NCBI GenBank assembly: GCA_958496175.1
Contig: OY292275.1
Location: forward strand, 3,534,001-3,598,000
Direction of reading: 5' to 3'
Source of the DNA: Sisyra terminalis
Lineage: Eukaryota > Arthropoda > Insecta > Neuroptera > Sisyridae
DNA length: 64,000 nt
The position numbers and the translations under genes are program-made. The first letter of the stretch is position 1, and each line of letters opens with the position of its first letter. Of this stretch, positions 11,972 to 23,514 are shown piece by piece. The notes below the pieces were generated by a model. It had not been told where the DNA came from. It did no database searches and saw nothing but the letters and a program-made list of their open reading frames with translations.

Positions 11972-11999
11972 ATTTAAAATATGCTGATTGTTTGATATC

Positions 12000-12690
12000 T
12001 TAAAAAAGAACATAGATATTTAATTAAATAGTTTAATTTATATCCAATTAATGGATGTCCATTTAATTATTTATTTTAATCGGGCTTTTTCTAAATGCAA
12101 CTTTCATTATTAATAATTAAACGTAAATAGGTAATCTTATTTTCCGACGAAAAATTACTTGAACTTAATTACAAAGTTTCTATCCAAAACAGTAAAGCTG
12201 TCTTTAAATTGGAACCGAAAGAAAAACCAGAATAAAATATTGGTACAACTATTTAGATTAGACTTGTTTGTGACCTTTATACTTATTTTTGGCGAAACAC
12301 GCCTAAGATGTACCTGTAAACAAAATATTATCAAAATCAATAAACCTGTTATTGAATCATACGAAAGAATGCAGGTAGACAGAAATTTACGTTCGAATTA
12401 TCGACCTTTGATCCATAATGATCAATATTGTGACCGCAACCGACTAAATTCCAAGCTGGTGTGAAATTGCAAATGATTCTCTACCTGCTATCAGCGGGTG
12501 GTATGAGACAACATAGTACAAGCTTGAAGACCAAAATGTGTGAAAAAGGTAGGCACAAAAGTGTCACTAATGGATTCGGAAACAGGTGTTAATGTATTTA
12601 TAATTGACAACAAATAATAAATACCTTAAACTGGTTTCAGATTCCTTAAACGACATGTTTAAAGCTGCCATTCTCTCATTGTGGCCTTCA
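12000..12690 (+). repeat. Dispersed repeat R1, plus copy
   Basis: About 690 bp of this sequence recurs inverted at 24835-25500 and, in part, at 23515-24060. Shared landmarks include ATGTACCTG or its complement, GAATGCAGGTAGACA, ATTCGGAAACAGGTGTTAAT and GACAACAAATAATAAATACC. The frames at 12155-12464 are not preserved between copies, so they are not genes. The family is unassigned. It sits next to the hAT-like MITE in two of three places. Confidence 0.7.
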
Positions 12691-12954
12691 AGCTTGTCCT
12701 ATGGTATTTCATATCAACAGTTGAGCATATGCTTGAATTTTTCGTATATATACAATTTAATAATATATTAAATGTTTTTACAAACAAACCAAGTTTCAAA
12801 TAAGTATTTCATGGTTTCATTAAATTCTTTTGTGTATGATAATAATATTAAATACATTTAAAAATAAAACGTTTTACCAATTGCCTGCGTTACGATTGAT
12901 ATGTAATTGATTATGTTATATGCAAATATTTTTTTTATCAAATATCAGAGGACC

Positions 12955-13904
12955 CGGTTAACTTCGTTCCACCCAAAAATTGAATTGCGAAAATCAATTG
13001 ATATCGGTAATATTCCTACATTTTTAATTATTAAATTACTAATAATAACAATAATTATTAACAATTAAATTAGTATACATTACATTTTACTTATTTAAAT
13101 CTACACCCTTAAATACATTAAACATGTTAAAACTTATATGCATACGAAAAATCCTTAAATTCTCACCTATATATGAGTTTAAAGACATTCATAGATATTT
13201 CTAAACATATTTTTGTATTTGTCTATTTGTGTCCTTCAAAATTGAATTGTTTTTTTGGCCAATTCGATCCAAAGATCGCTATTAATCAGGGACTGGAAGC
13301 TTACTGGAAATATTCCTGTTTTCTTTAGTAGGTACTTCCTTAAACATATTTGCTTTATAGGCGAAATGATATCATTTGTAAACTACTATTTAGTTTTTGA
13401 ATATTGGCCAAGGAGTTTTTACAATCATTTCTTGTCCCTTAAACTAATGAGCGTAATGGATCTGGTGGTAGGACCAATAGTGGCAATTTTATTTTTCCAC
13501 CAGCACAATTTAACTCAGTAGATTCACTTCTGTATTTAACGCCTTACAATATTGGCAAATAATTGTCATTTCTCTAATTGTTCCATATTACAATAAATAT
13601 TAAGTAAAATATGGAAATAACACATAAATTAAATAAATAAAAATGCCAAATTCAAACGTTACTAAGCGTTTTTCAAAATAAATGACAGGCATCAATGATT
13701 ACAAATAGTATATAGGCAAGTAAGCGTAAAAATTTGCAGAAGATGTCGAGGGACATCTTAATCTTCTAGAGATATAAAATATACTTTATATCCGATTCCC
13801 ATGCTTACCGAATAAACATAGAAAATTTCATGAAAATTGGTCCAGCCATTCTTGAGTTATAAATAGTGTAACTAACACGACTTTCTTTTATATATATAAA
13901 TAGA
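12955..13904 (+). repeat. RTE-like/SINE-like repeat starting GGACCCGGTTAACTTCG
   Basis: The start GGACCCGGTTAACTTCGTTC and the end GGTCCAGCCATTCTTGAG plus TATATATAAATAG match a very common insect repeat architecture (recollection). Part of the body (13390-13620) recurs at 31633-31800 and 32810-32850, where a foldback has split it. The 88-codon frame at 13255-13521 lies inside and is not kept in the second copy. There is no protein capacity. Confidence 0.6.
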
Positions 13905-13905
13905 C

Positions 13906-14434
13906 TAGCTGATCCCCGCGACTTCGTCTGCGTAACGTAGGTGTAGATTATATTTTCTTTTTAAATTTGCTATTTGTAGTGGCAAATGAAAATTATTATT
14001 TGTTTATATTTCAAAGGTTTCAAAGAGGCAAATTTTTAGAGTTTAAATTGAATTAACTGTGCTTTCTGTCAGTTGAACTAAAAATATTTTTACAGATTAT
14101 TTTCTAACTTTAAATTACCTTTTCAATATATAACTCACCTGTCTAGTGTAAAAATTTCTGTATTTATCCCTAGGGAGTACCTTTCCTAATTATTTTTTGG
14201 GAATGATAAGTAGCCTATAGTCTGTGGGAAATTGTGTTGTATCTTAATACCAAATTTCATTAAATTTGGTTGTTCCGTTCTTTAGTTAAATCGGGACACA
14301 CAGACAGACAGACAAAAATTTTAAAAATATTATATTTGGAATAAGGGCCTCTTGAAACAAATATTTACCCTAAATTTGGGTTTAAAATCGAAATATACAG
14401 ACAGATGTAAGCATTTTATATATTAGTATAGATT
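13906..14434 (+). repeat. RTE-like repeat starting ACTAGCTGATCCCCGCG
   Basis: The start ACTAGCTGATCCCCGCGACT is shared with 36905. The 3' part (ATGATAAGTAGCCTAT, ACCAAATTTCATTAAATTTG, then a tail ATATTAGTATAGATT) is shared with 28520-28760. The body is non-coding. It abuts the preceding repeat directly, so two retroelement copies lie head to tail with an AT-rich junction. Confidence 0.65.
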
Positions 14435-14444
14435 TATAAAGAAC

Positions 14445-14530
14445 AGTTAATTTTCTATTTAAACCGTCGTATTTAATATTTAATGAAAAAAAAATTTTCA
14501 AAAAGACAATTCTTTAGAAGCGTATAACTT
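14445..14530. repeat. Inverted partner of 9047-9165
   Basis: AAGAACAGTTAATTTTC and GACAATTCTTTAGAAGCGTA are the reverse complement of sequence at 9047-9165. It is a dispersed remnant with no known identity. Confidence 0.6.
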
Positions 14531-14534
14531 AAAG

Positions 14535-15307
14535 TGAAATTTTGTTGGAAATACCAAAAAAAAAAAAATCCCTGAAAGTTTGAACCCTTAATATTAATTT
14601 TAAGTCCTCGACCAAGACGTGTACAGATTTCCCATTGAAAATACACGGAAACTCTGATTTTTTATTTTTAAATTTCTATATCTCAGCGGCATTTCATGGG
14701 ATCGCTTTTATCGAAGATGGTTTTTTCTCAGAATTAAACGCTCTACAAAAGTGCCCATTGCGACAAAGTCGTAACTCACACCGGTGAGGTAGTATGGGCC
14801 ACTGAACCTGATTTTTCCATAAAATTCAAGGCTTAATATCTCGTTAAATATTAATCTTAGCGATTTAGTCTCGAAGACCTTTTTTGTAGGAAATCAAATT
14901 CTCTACAAGTTTTTTGTTTATAATTTTTCCGTAGCTCTTGTTATTTACGAGATAAATGCAAAAAAACGCGAATTTTATGGAAAAATCAGGTTCAGTGGCC
15001 CGTACTACCTCACCGGTGTGAGTTACGACTTTGTCGCAATGGGCACTTTTGTAGAGCGTTTAATTCTGAGAAAAAACCATTTTCGGTAAAAGCGATCCCA
15101 TGAAATGCCGCTGAGATATAGAAATTTAAAAATAAAAAATCAGAGTTTCCGTGTATTTACGATGGGAAATCTTTACACGTCTTGGTCGAGGACTTAAAAT
15201 TAATATTAAGGGTTCAAACTTTCAGAGAATTTTTTTTTTTTGGTATTTCCAACAAAATTTAACGATGGGATCAAAAAAAAAAGTCAAAAAAAATAAAATC
15301 ACCCTAA
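14535..15307. mobile_element. Foldback family B, full palindrome
   Basis: There are two arms of about 300-350 bp. The left arm runs from GAAATTTTGTTGGAAATACC to about 14828, then comes a loop of roughly 120 bp. The right arm runs to CACCCTAA at 15307, followed by TA. Arm identity is very high (for example CACACCGGTGAGGTAGTA mirrored at about 15005-15025). The extreme left ~20 bp present in the other copy (GGTGATTTT...GGTCCCATCG) is missing here, so the left end is slightly truncated. It is non-autonomous, with no ORF. Confidence 0.8.
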
Positions 15308-16780
15308 TATGAAATATATGAGAATATAATATTTAATTTTTTAGCTCCAAATTTTTTGCTTCGTTTAAAAGAAATTTAAGGAATTTCTTGAGACATTTCA
15401 ACAGTGGAAAAGATTGACTAATTGCTTGATAGGCATTTTGTCTTTTTCTGGCATCGTTTCACTTTCGCAAACGCCAATCGTTTGACAATTCGCGTAACGA
15501 CGACATTGCAAACTTTTGTAAATAATGAGCTTTTCCAATAACGATATTCGAGAAGTGTTTATCGAGTGTATTGTACGGATAATTTAATGACACGATAAAT
15601 ATGGGCGGAGTGTGGGATGGCGAGCTTGAGCCGGGGCAAGATTCCCGAGCTTTTGATGGAAGGACAAAAGTTGGCGAAGGCGACTCCGCCATCCGTTCGA
15701 TGAGAGCTTTTTATAATGAATGTCACCGACAGTGACACGATCACCGTTCGTGTGAAATATGAACTGTTATTGATATTCGATATCTTGTGGAAATAAAACG
15801 CGCGCCCGTCACTTTGATTTACTTTCGTGTTTTCAACTCGGTTTCACTCCCATTTACGGATAATAAGAAATAATAACAAATGGAAAATGTTTTCGATTTG
15901 TTACAAATAACGATAACATGAAATTTTCCTCCACAAGCCCATCGATTTGGGTTCCAACCGAGATTTGGTCGTTTAAAACAATCCGTTAATTATATTTTAA
16001 TCGATGATAAGATATTCAATTCATTTGCACCCTTCATTTCAACTATCAAAGTTAATTATGCTGCCAAATGAAGATTCGAAACAAGGGTTTAATTCATTCA
16101 ACAACAGTCGATATTAACTAAACACTCGAAACCCCGTATTTTCCAAAGCCGTAAAATCGTCGGTATATATCACCTAATTTTCCCAAGTTCCCAAAACAAT
16201 TACGCAACTTTTCCGGGGGCGGGGGGAGGCTTAATGGACGTTTCGTTCAATATGTGGCCGTGATTTATTCGAGATTCGGAAAACTATTCTGCATGGTGCG
16301 ACGGTAATTTTGGCTGGAAAAACCTACGATTTTCGATCAACACCGGTGTCAGGGGGTGCGTCGGGTGGGGTGTTAATGGTGCGGCAACAATTCCCACCAC
16401 TAATCACGCGTTTCACGTCGTAACAATTAAACCACCATTCGACTTCAATGGTCTTGTCACTTGTCAAATGTAACCAACTCCCGAATGTATCATCTGCTCG
16501 TGGCATGTCATTATCTGCATAAATACCGCTTTTCCACCAAAGCTCACCGAAAATTGTACGCCTTTGCCATGTGGTCTTACGCCAGTGGTGTGCCAAGTAA
16601 AATCGCTACACTTCAGATCCTTGAATCGGATCGAATATAACGAACAGGTTTAGTTGGATAAAGCGATGGGATGTGATGGAATTCCTGGGGAAATCGAGAA
16701 GAACTTAAGTTGATTTTTTACCATGAATATATAAATTGATACCAAATTCTTCAGGGCGCTTAAAAGTTCAATATTTTGAT
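15308..16780. other. Intergenic with GC-richer islands
   Basis: Two islands (about 15600-15700 and 16200-16620) are clearly richer in G+C than their surroundings. Open frames across them (15459-15692 and 16324-16596, both minus) are unrecognised, lack good splice context and have no clear start. They may be decayed exons or regulatory DNA. I cannot assign a gene. Confidence 0.4.
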
Positions 16781-16789
16781 GGTGGATGA

Positions 16790-17450
16790 GTGGCTTTCCT
16801 TGCAATTATTACAAAAAGGGATGGTAAGTATGCAGTGATTTACTTGGACAACCATTTGGACTACCATCTGGACTAATTTTCCTTTCTTTTTGTGTCTATG
16901 GAATAGAAAAGATTGAGCAAATCAAAGGACCAAAAAATTTTGGCCTCCGCAGGAGCATAAGAGACTTTCCTTACAGTTACTACAAAAAGGGATGGTAAGT
17001 ATGCAGTGCTTTACTTGGACAACCATCTGGACTAATTTTCCTTGCTTTTAGTGTCTATGGGATAGAAAAGATTGAGCGAATCAATGGACCAAAAAATTTT
17101 GGCCTCCACAGGAGCATAAGAGATTTTCCTTATAGTTACTACAAAAAGGGATGGTAAGTATGCAGTGATTTACTTGGCCAAGCATCTGGACTAATTTTCC
17201 TTGCTTTTAGTGTCTTATGGGATAGAAAAGATTAAGCAAATCAATGGACCAAAAAATGTTGGCCTCCACAGGAGCATAAGAGACGTTCCTTATAGTTACT
17301 ACAAAAAGGGATGGTAAGTATGCAGTGATTTACTTGGACAACCATCTGGACTACCATCTGAACTAATTTTTCTTGCGTTTAGTGTCTATGGGATAGAAGA
17401 GATTGAGTAAATCAATAAACCAACAAGTTTTGGCCTCCGAAGGAGAATAA
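16790..17450 (+). repeat. Tandem array of exon-like modules
   Basis: There are one partial and four further modules spaced 171, 159 and 160 bp apart (donor positions 16823, 16994, 17153, 17313). Each full module looks like a 102-nt exon: a T-rich tract, usually ending in TTTTAG, then TGTCTATGG..., ending GGGATG before GTAAGTATG. Module 17052-17153 is open as VYGIEKIEQINGPKNFGLHR plus SIRDFPYSYYKKG. Its length is a multiple of three, so copies would splice together in frame. Module 1 lacks the AG acceptor, module 3 has a 1-nt insertion and module 4 has an in-frame stop and no donor. The array appears decayed. The protein family is not recognised. Confidence 0.6.
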
Positions 17451-17462
17451 AGGTGGCGAAAG

Positions 17463-17890
17463 AATGTCCTGCATAAAACTTTGGTGCCTCTTCATAAAGC
17501 TCTTTACCATCGCGTCACGAAAAACCGGAATTGATGAAGCAATTTGTAAAAGAGGAAAATTGCTTCAAATACTTAATTTTAAAGTTTCCAGGCCTCTTAG
17601 AGGCAAAGTTGAAGGAAGATGTTTTCATTGGACCAAATATTAGACAGCTTATGGCTGATCCACAATTTATCACAACCATGATGGATCCCCAAAAAGAGAA
17701 GGATGGATTATCTTAGATAGTCTTTTAGGCAATAAAAATCGTCAAGAGAATGTTAAAATCATGTCAAGCTTTAGGTTGCCTAAGGAGTTTAAAAGTACAT
17801 TTTCTTTATTCCCACTTCGACTACTTTCCAGAAAATTTAGGAGATGGGAGGGAAGAGGAAAGTAAGAACTATACTGTATGCTGCGCCATC
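17463..17890 (+). pseudogene. Decayed copy of an uncharacterised arthropod protein family
   Basis: Pieces in two frames give NVLHKTLVPLHKALY, LMKQFVKEENCFKYL, KEDVFIGPNIRQLM and, after a stop at about 17714, ALGCLRSLKVHFLYSHFDY and FPENLGD. From memory these match an uncharacterised protein family abundant in arthropod gene sets. It is marked by a Leu-Met-Lys-x-Phe-Val-Lys segment, an IGP-x-I-R-x-LM motif and a MSLK-x-HFL-x-SHLD-x-FPENLG motif, and is probably mobile-element derived. Here the linker between the blocks carries stops and frameshifts. The conserved Glu-Arg-Phe-His-Gln-Asp block after FPENLGD is lost. No function is known to me. Confidence 0.6.
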
Positions 17891-18149
17891 TCTGCAGGTC
17901 GAAAAGAAAATTGTATTCTAGAGAATCAAGCCTACTATAAGAGTGACACCCCCATGAAGAATAGATAACAGTAGAACGAACGATATAGGCAACTTGTTAG
18001 TTTTCGTGACCTCAAAAGCTCAGACATAAGATTAGTTATTTTTTCGGTCACTAGTGACGCATTATCGCTAAGAAACTTGACATTTACTGAACTTTTGAAA
18101 TTGGTTGTTCGCTTATTGCCATTGTTTTTGGGGGAAAGAAGTACGAATT

Positions 18150-18306
18150 CAAGGTTTATAAAATACACAGGTGACCTCATGCGCCACGTAACGTATTCAG
18201 AAGAAATTCGTATATATCTTCAGACTAATTCAAATTTCAAAATTCTTCGTATGACGTCATTTTTTTTTTTTGCTAATGGGGCAACCTGTGTAATTTATAA
18301 ACCTTG
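18150..18306. mobile_element. 9-bp-TSD MITE, copy 1
   Basis: A 157-bp element has inverted ends CAAGGTTTATAAAATACACA and TGTGTAATTTATAAACCTTG. It is flanked by GTACGAATT (18141-18149) and GTAAGAATT (18307-18315), a 9-bp duplication with one mismatch. Internal sequence is shared with 31368-31521 and 61118-61269. It has no coding capacity. A 9-bp duplication is the size typical of MULE-type elements. Confidence 0.85.
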
Positions 18307-18315
18307 GTAAGAATT

Positions 18316-18834
18316 GATCTCTTGGGGTAAGATGATCCTTTGCGATTGTGCTACAACCACTAACGCTATCTAGTTTATTTCACTAGTAAAACATAGTTCT
18401 AGACACCCAACCCCCGCCTCAATGAAATCGTAATGAAGACGTGAGCATTACATCGATTTTGATGAGTAAAAATAAAAATTGTATAAAATATTACTTTAAT
18501 TCAACCAATGTTAAATGTAATTACTGTTGTTTGAGGCTTTTTATTATGCTTAATTTTAGTATTTGAACCACGTGCTTGTAGATTATGTTAGTAAACTCTA
18601 CCAGGGGGATTATTTTACTCATACTTTGTAGGATTAAAAAAAAAAAGGAAATATTTCAATGAAACCTCAATTATTTTCTTGTTTTGAGTATTATGAAAGT
18701 TGGATAGATAAATATACTAGCGGTAATCACCTTTATCTTGAAGAATATATATTTTATAGCGATTCCTGCTGAAGGGGATCATCTCGTACTACTTTACCCG
18801 AATTCAAACTTAAATCAAAACTATTAGTCAAAAC
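18316..18834. other. Intergenic, nothing recognised
   Basis: This is AT-rich DNA between two MITEs. No coding frame or repeat match is seen. Confidence 0.4.
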
Positions 18835-19271
18835 CAGGGCTGTGGAGTCGAAAAAAAACGGCTCCGACTCCGACTCTTATTCCTATATTTACCAACAACA
18901 TGACTTCGACTCCACGACTCCCAACTCCTCGACTCCAACTCAAAAAAGCTCAATTTTATCAGGTTGTTTCCTACCTTTCGATATAGCCATTTTTTTCATG
19001 TTATAGGGATAAAATAAAACAAGATCAAACTTGAAACGACATAAGATAGAAAGGGACAACCGACAAACCAATTCTCGTAGACTTGATGCATTCACCATAT
19101 CTGCAATACTTGCGCCTGCAAGTTTATATTAGTCCACAATATACATTCATTATAAATTATAAAAACTAAAAAAAATTTAAATTAAATTTAAACAAAAAAG
19201 TAGTCGGAGTCGCTCGTTTTTTACGACTCCTACTCTGACTCCGACTCCCCGGCTCCGACTACACAGCCTTG
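18835..19271. mobile_element. hAT MITE rich in GACTCC motifs
   Basis: The left end CAGGGCTGTGGAGTCG and the right end CGACTACACAGCCTTG are imperfect inverted repeats. Subterminal regions are packed with GACTCC/GGAGTC hexamers. The flanks GTCAAAAC (18827-18834) and CTCAAAAC (19272-19279) form an 8-bp duplication with one mismatch, the hAT hallmark. The length of 437 bp means it is non-autonomous. The CAGGGCTGTGGAGTCGG terminus is a widespread hAT type (recollection). Confidence 0.85.
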
Positions 19272-19369
19272 CTCAAAACTATAAAAACTGTAGGAAATAC
19301 TATTGACACTAGAGTCCTCTGCACTGTGTCCTCATTTTATGAACAACTTTGCAATAAAACGTTCGTTCT

Positions 19370-19438
19370 CAAGGTTTATAAAATACACAGGTGGCCTCAT
19401 GGTGGCTACGTGACGTATCCAGGAGAAGTAGTATCCAG
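19370..19438 (+). repeat. 9-bp-TSD MITE, truncated copy
   Basis: The 5' end CAAGGTTTATAAAATACACA and the next ~50 bp match copy 1. The match then breaks down after a GTGACGTATCCAG segment and no right terminal repeat follows. The frames at 19269-19645 overlap it and are not supported. Confidence 0.7.
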
Positions 19439-20898
19439 TCCCGTCATCCAGTCAGAAGTAGTCCCCATAGTATTGAAAATCCTTTCATCGCCATTTTTGC
19501 ATCACATTTTATTCCAGCTACGCCACTGATTCAAGTTATTCAAGCCCCAAATTTCCATCTTCATGAAAATTCACGAGAAATCATTATTAATTATCGCAGT
19601 CATTCGCAAGAAAAAACGTTTTGTCTCTCCAAACACAAAAGATGAATTTTCCATCCATCTGACTAATACAATTCCAAATTTCTCATCCATAGAATAAGAA
19701 GAGAAAAAAAAATCTTTGTCTCAAATAATTTGTCGTTTTAATTACCCCGTTTTAAAGCGTTTATTGTTTTAAGAGACAGCATTTTATTGTATGACTTAGA
19801 CCATTTTCAAAATAAACGTTTTTATTGACCGACCGCCATCGATTTTAACAATTCTTAGGAAATAGTTTTGACGATGAAATTTCTTGCGTTGAAAGCATTG
19901 ATTGGCCTGGACATACAATATATCTAGTAATTTATTATTGCACTAAGATACCAACCCCATCCATATTGACAGTTTTGGGGGGCGGAAAATTCCAATTTGG
20001 AATGTGAAAGGCAATAAGCACTTGTGAAAAGAGTTCACGAGCAATTTGTTGAACTGCAATTCAAACGGAGATAGAATCTCTGTACTTATGTGTTTCATTA
20101 TTATATACATTGCCGATATGTGCACCACCATCCCTTTAAGTTCAGTAACAATGAAAATGAAAAACCATTTTCTCCAAAAAAAAACTTTAAAAATTGCGAA
20201 TTTCTCGTGGAAAATGAACGACAACGATGATGCTATTTTTCGATGAAAACACTCAATAAAATTCAATTGCATCGCTTGTAAATGATTCGATCAATGTTAA
20301 CCAAAAGTAATAAGAAGCTTTTATGCGTTTGAATGAAAAAAGGGGAAAACATTAAGCTTCTTAAATTTTAAAAAGCTTATTGAGCTTAATTTTTTTTCTC
20401 CGAAAAGTGAATTGCATATTTGATTCTTCCCATTGTAATACGGAAAATGGAAAATTAAGCTCTTTGTCAAGTACACCGCCCCTATATGCACATACCATAT
20501 ATATGCAATTTGATGGATTATTGAGAGTGATTTTCGGGTGGATATGGTAATTAAATTAATACATAGTGATGAGATGTTGAAAGTTTTGCGCCGCACAGTT
20601 CAAGTAGTGCTTTGCTTCAATTGATAAGATGCTGATTGCAGAAAATGGAGTTTGTTGTTGGAAAATTGCATTAGTCGTAATAGAGAAAATGGATGACATG
20701 CAATTGCAATAAGTTGAAATTTCAATAATTTTCTTGATGAGAGTTTTCAACCTCAACGCCGTGCATCACATTCCTTCCCATCTAATTAACAAATTTCGGG
20801 AACTAAAAAAAAAAAACGTTAATTACTTTTGTGTTTTAATTAAAATTCTCAAAAAATCAAATAAAAAAACAAAACAAAACTAGGCCCAAAAAGAACCC
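19439..20898. other. Intergenic, nothing recognised
   Basis: Several short open frames occur on both strands (for example 19943-20272 minus), none with a recognisable motif or splice pattern. This is 3'-flanking sequence of the minus-strand gene ending at 20899. Confidence 0.5.
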
Positions 20899-21182
20899 TC
20901 AATTTTCCGGTGGATCGTTATCACCGCCACCACCAGCAGTAGGTATTTGTTCCATTGATTCCAACGTGGTGTCATCTTTTTTTGCACTTTCCACGGTCTC
21001 TTCGTCGCTTTTCACGCTACAAAACGGAGCAGTGGCTGCGTAAATTGAACGAAATTCAGCGCCACAACCATTCGAAGATCGTTGATAGACACCTGGAGGA
21101 ATTTCGCCAATGTCTTCGGGCAATGATATCTCCATTTCCTTTTTCATCAAACGATTGTATTCCTCGTGGGCATCGATAATCT
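20899..21182 (-). CDS. Terminal exon of the unknown minus-strand gene
   Basis: An acceptor (TTTGTTTAG) ends at 21183 on the minus strand. The exon begins AG|ATT ATC GAT and stays open to a stop at 20899. It reads IIDAHEEYNRLMKKEMEI, then SLPEDIGEIPPGVYQRSS, then an acidic, Ser/Thr-rich tail ending in a Gly-Gly-Gly-Gly-Asp-Asn stretch. The exon starts with two nucleotides of a split codon. The donor at 28777 leaves one (G), so the two join as GAG (Glu) with the frame kept. Both exons are GC-richer than their surroundings. I infer this is the 3' end of the gene at 28777-30529. An additional exon between them cannot be excluded. The family is not recognised. Confidence 0.65.
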
Positions 21183-21783
21183 CTAAACAAAAAAAAAAGA
21201 ATCAAATAAAATTGGATACAAAGATATAAACTAAAAGAAGAAATATTACACTGATTCCAACGATTTTCTCAAATAAAATGAAAAATTAACCTCAAACAAA
21301 ATATGTCACTTTAAAATTTTAGTAACTTTACACAATTTCCCTAAATTTTCCCCATATATTGATGTCATCTGCTAACTTCGCTTTACAAAAATTTAAACCC
21401 ATCTGTTGTATACTTCACATTGTCAGCCATAATAATCATAACGAACTTTTAACTTTAATTGATCACAATATAAAATATAAATGATGGGTAACGTACTTAG
21501 TATTATTACCATACACAAAAGAATTTAATGAAATCATAGAATGAAATTTAAAATTTGATTTCTTTGTAAAAACATTAACAATTTTATTAAATTATATATA
21601 TACGAAAAATACAAGTAAATGCCTTTAAAAGTTATATCCTTCATTTTGTTGTTATATTCGCTTCGATAATTGAATGATTATTAACTTAAAACTGCAAATA
21701 CTGATATATAATCGAATTGAAATGAACTGATTTTATCTTAACATCATATAAAGAATTACATTTAAACATATGGTCCAAATATA

Positions 21784-23437
21784 CAGTGGACCCCCGATAT
21801 TCCAGCAACCCCTGTAATCCGACATGGTCTATTATTTATTATACATTGAATATTTTTTTGACAATCTTCGCTACGCAGAGAGAAAAAAATACTACTATTA
21901 AGACAATTTTCTTCATACTATAGGTAACGCTATTCTTTTGTTTAGGGTTAGTCCAAATAAAGTGGTTCTAAAATAAAATAAATGGTTGCTCGACCATTGA
22001 AAAAAAAAAAATAAAAAATTGTGTGCTATCACCCCAACATCTTGGTAGTTCAAATTCATCATTCTTTTAATCTTATTGTTTTTAGTTTTCCAGTGGCGGC
22101 CATATTAGTTTTACTAGGCGCAGACATTTTTGCACTTTTAAGGGTTTGCGGAAACTTGATTATCTCAGGCCCTATTTGTCCTATCAAAATGAAACAAAAA
22201 GCAGTGGGTTCATGAAAATATAAGCTATAAGGTTGTAACAAGACGTTTTCACCTAAATGTAATTCTAAGGGGTGAAATTTCAGCCTAAATTTTTAGCTCT
22301 CATTTGTAAAAACTCCAATTTTCACGGAAAGATTGTGAAGGAAGGGAAAGAGTCTACGCGTTAAAACTTTTTTTACAAAAAATTAGATACTAGTTGTATT
22401 CAAAAACAAAATTTGAAGTCTGAGACTTTAAGCCTTTTTAAAATATAAAATAACAAAATTTGGAAATTTTCAAAATTTGCAATTTTCTGAGCTCCATATC
22501 TCTGATGGGGGAGCAGATAAAAATCTAAAATATCACCCCATTATAGTACTGGATGATAGTATTATGCACCTAAAATTTGGAGTTTGAGATTTGACTAGGA
22601 GCAGAGGTATTGCATGCAGAAAATGTCAAAATAATGCATACTTCAGTAGGTGACTATAATGTATTTAACCATTTAATATGTGACATATATTTGGCAAAAA
22701 GGGCATTTTACACAAAACAACATATACTCTGGGCTAACTGTTATTCATATCTTAAATTTAAAATATATACTTCTTTCTGAAAGCTAATAATGTGTGTACG
22801 TACCCATAGTCATCAATTAATCTTGGTGTTCGACAATGACTATGGGTACGTACATACATTATTGGCTTTCAGAAAGAAGTATATGTTTTAAATTTAAGAT
22901 ATGAATAACAGTTAGCCCAGATTATATGTTGTTTTGTGTAAAATGCCCTTTTTGCCAAATATATGTCACATATTAAATGGTTAAATCCATTATAGTCAGC
23001 TACTCAAGAAATTGGACTAACCCTTTACCTATAATGTAATAACAAATGCTTATAATAAAACAATAAATATTTGATGTTCTTTTCTCAAGAAAATAATATC
23101 AATACCAATAAAATGAATAATTTTTGATTATTTGTGTGTACATTTGTTTGTACACAATTATTTCTCAATGTAAATAAAACGTAAGCTCTCTATTGTGTTG
23201 TTTAATTTACTAAATTTAACATATTCATAATGAAGTATGATTTGTACGTCAGAGTACATAATATGTATATAACATGTAGAATCTTATCATTGGACCTGTA
23301 ATTTGTCGGATTACAAGGTACTCTTTCGTAAAAAAATCTGGACTATAGGGGGTCTTAGGCAGTACTCTATAATCCGATAAATTCGCTAATTCAACTCTGC
23401 CCTACAAACTCTTTGTCGGATTACCGGGGGTCCACTG
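21784..23437. mobile_element. Pogo/Tigger-like element, non-autonomous
   Basis: The left end CAGTGGACCCCCGATATTCC is preceded by TA (21782-21783). The right end, read outward, is GGATTACCGGGGGTCCACTG, followed by TA (23438-23439). CAGTGGACCCCCG ends with TA duplication are characteristic of the pogo/Tigger branch of Tc1/mariner. The 1,654-bp interior has no transposase frame. Near-terminal copies of GGATTACA/AATCCGA motifs recur inside both ends. It contains the long hairpin at 22645-23004. Confidence 0.8.
22645..23004. repeat. Long hairpin (168-bp arms) inside the pogo-like element
   Basis: The left arm 22645-22812 and the right arm 22837-23004 are near-perfect reverse complements around a ~24-nt loop (for example GTACGTACCCATAGTCA against TGACTATGGGTACGTAC). 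Mismatches are few (a CTCTGGG/CCCAGAT difference and a handful more). No ORF. It could be a nested MITE or the centre of the host element. If transcribed it would form a long dsRNA. Confidence 0.85.
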
Positions 23438-23514
23438 TATGTAGATTTGAATTTATTATAATTACTGTAAATAAGCTAATAACAAACAACTTAATAAGAG
23501 ATAAATTTAAAATT

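Noticed and set aside
13255..13521. 88-codon frame that looks hydrophobic and gene-like
   Set aside because: It lies inside a dispersed non-coding repeat and the frame is not preserved in the second copy at 31633-31803.
16324..16596. 90-codon minus frame in a GC-richer island
   Set aside because: Unrecognised and without clear exon signals. Base composition alone is not enough to call a gene.
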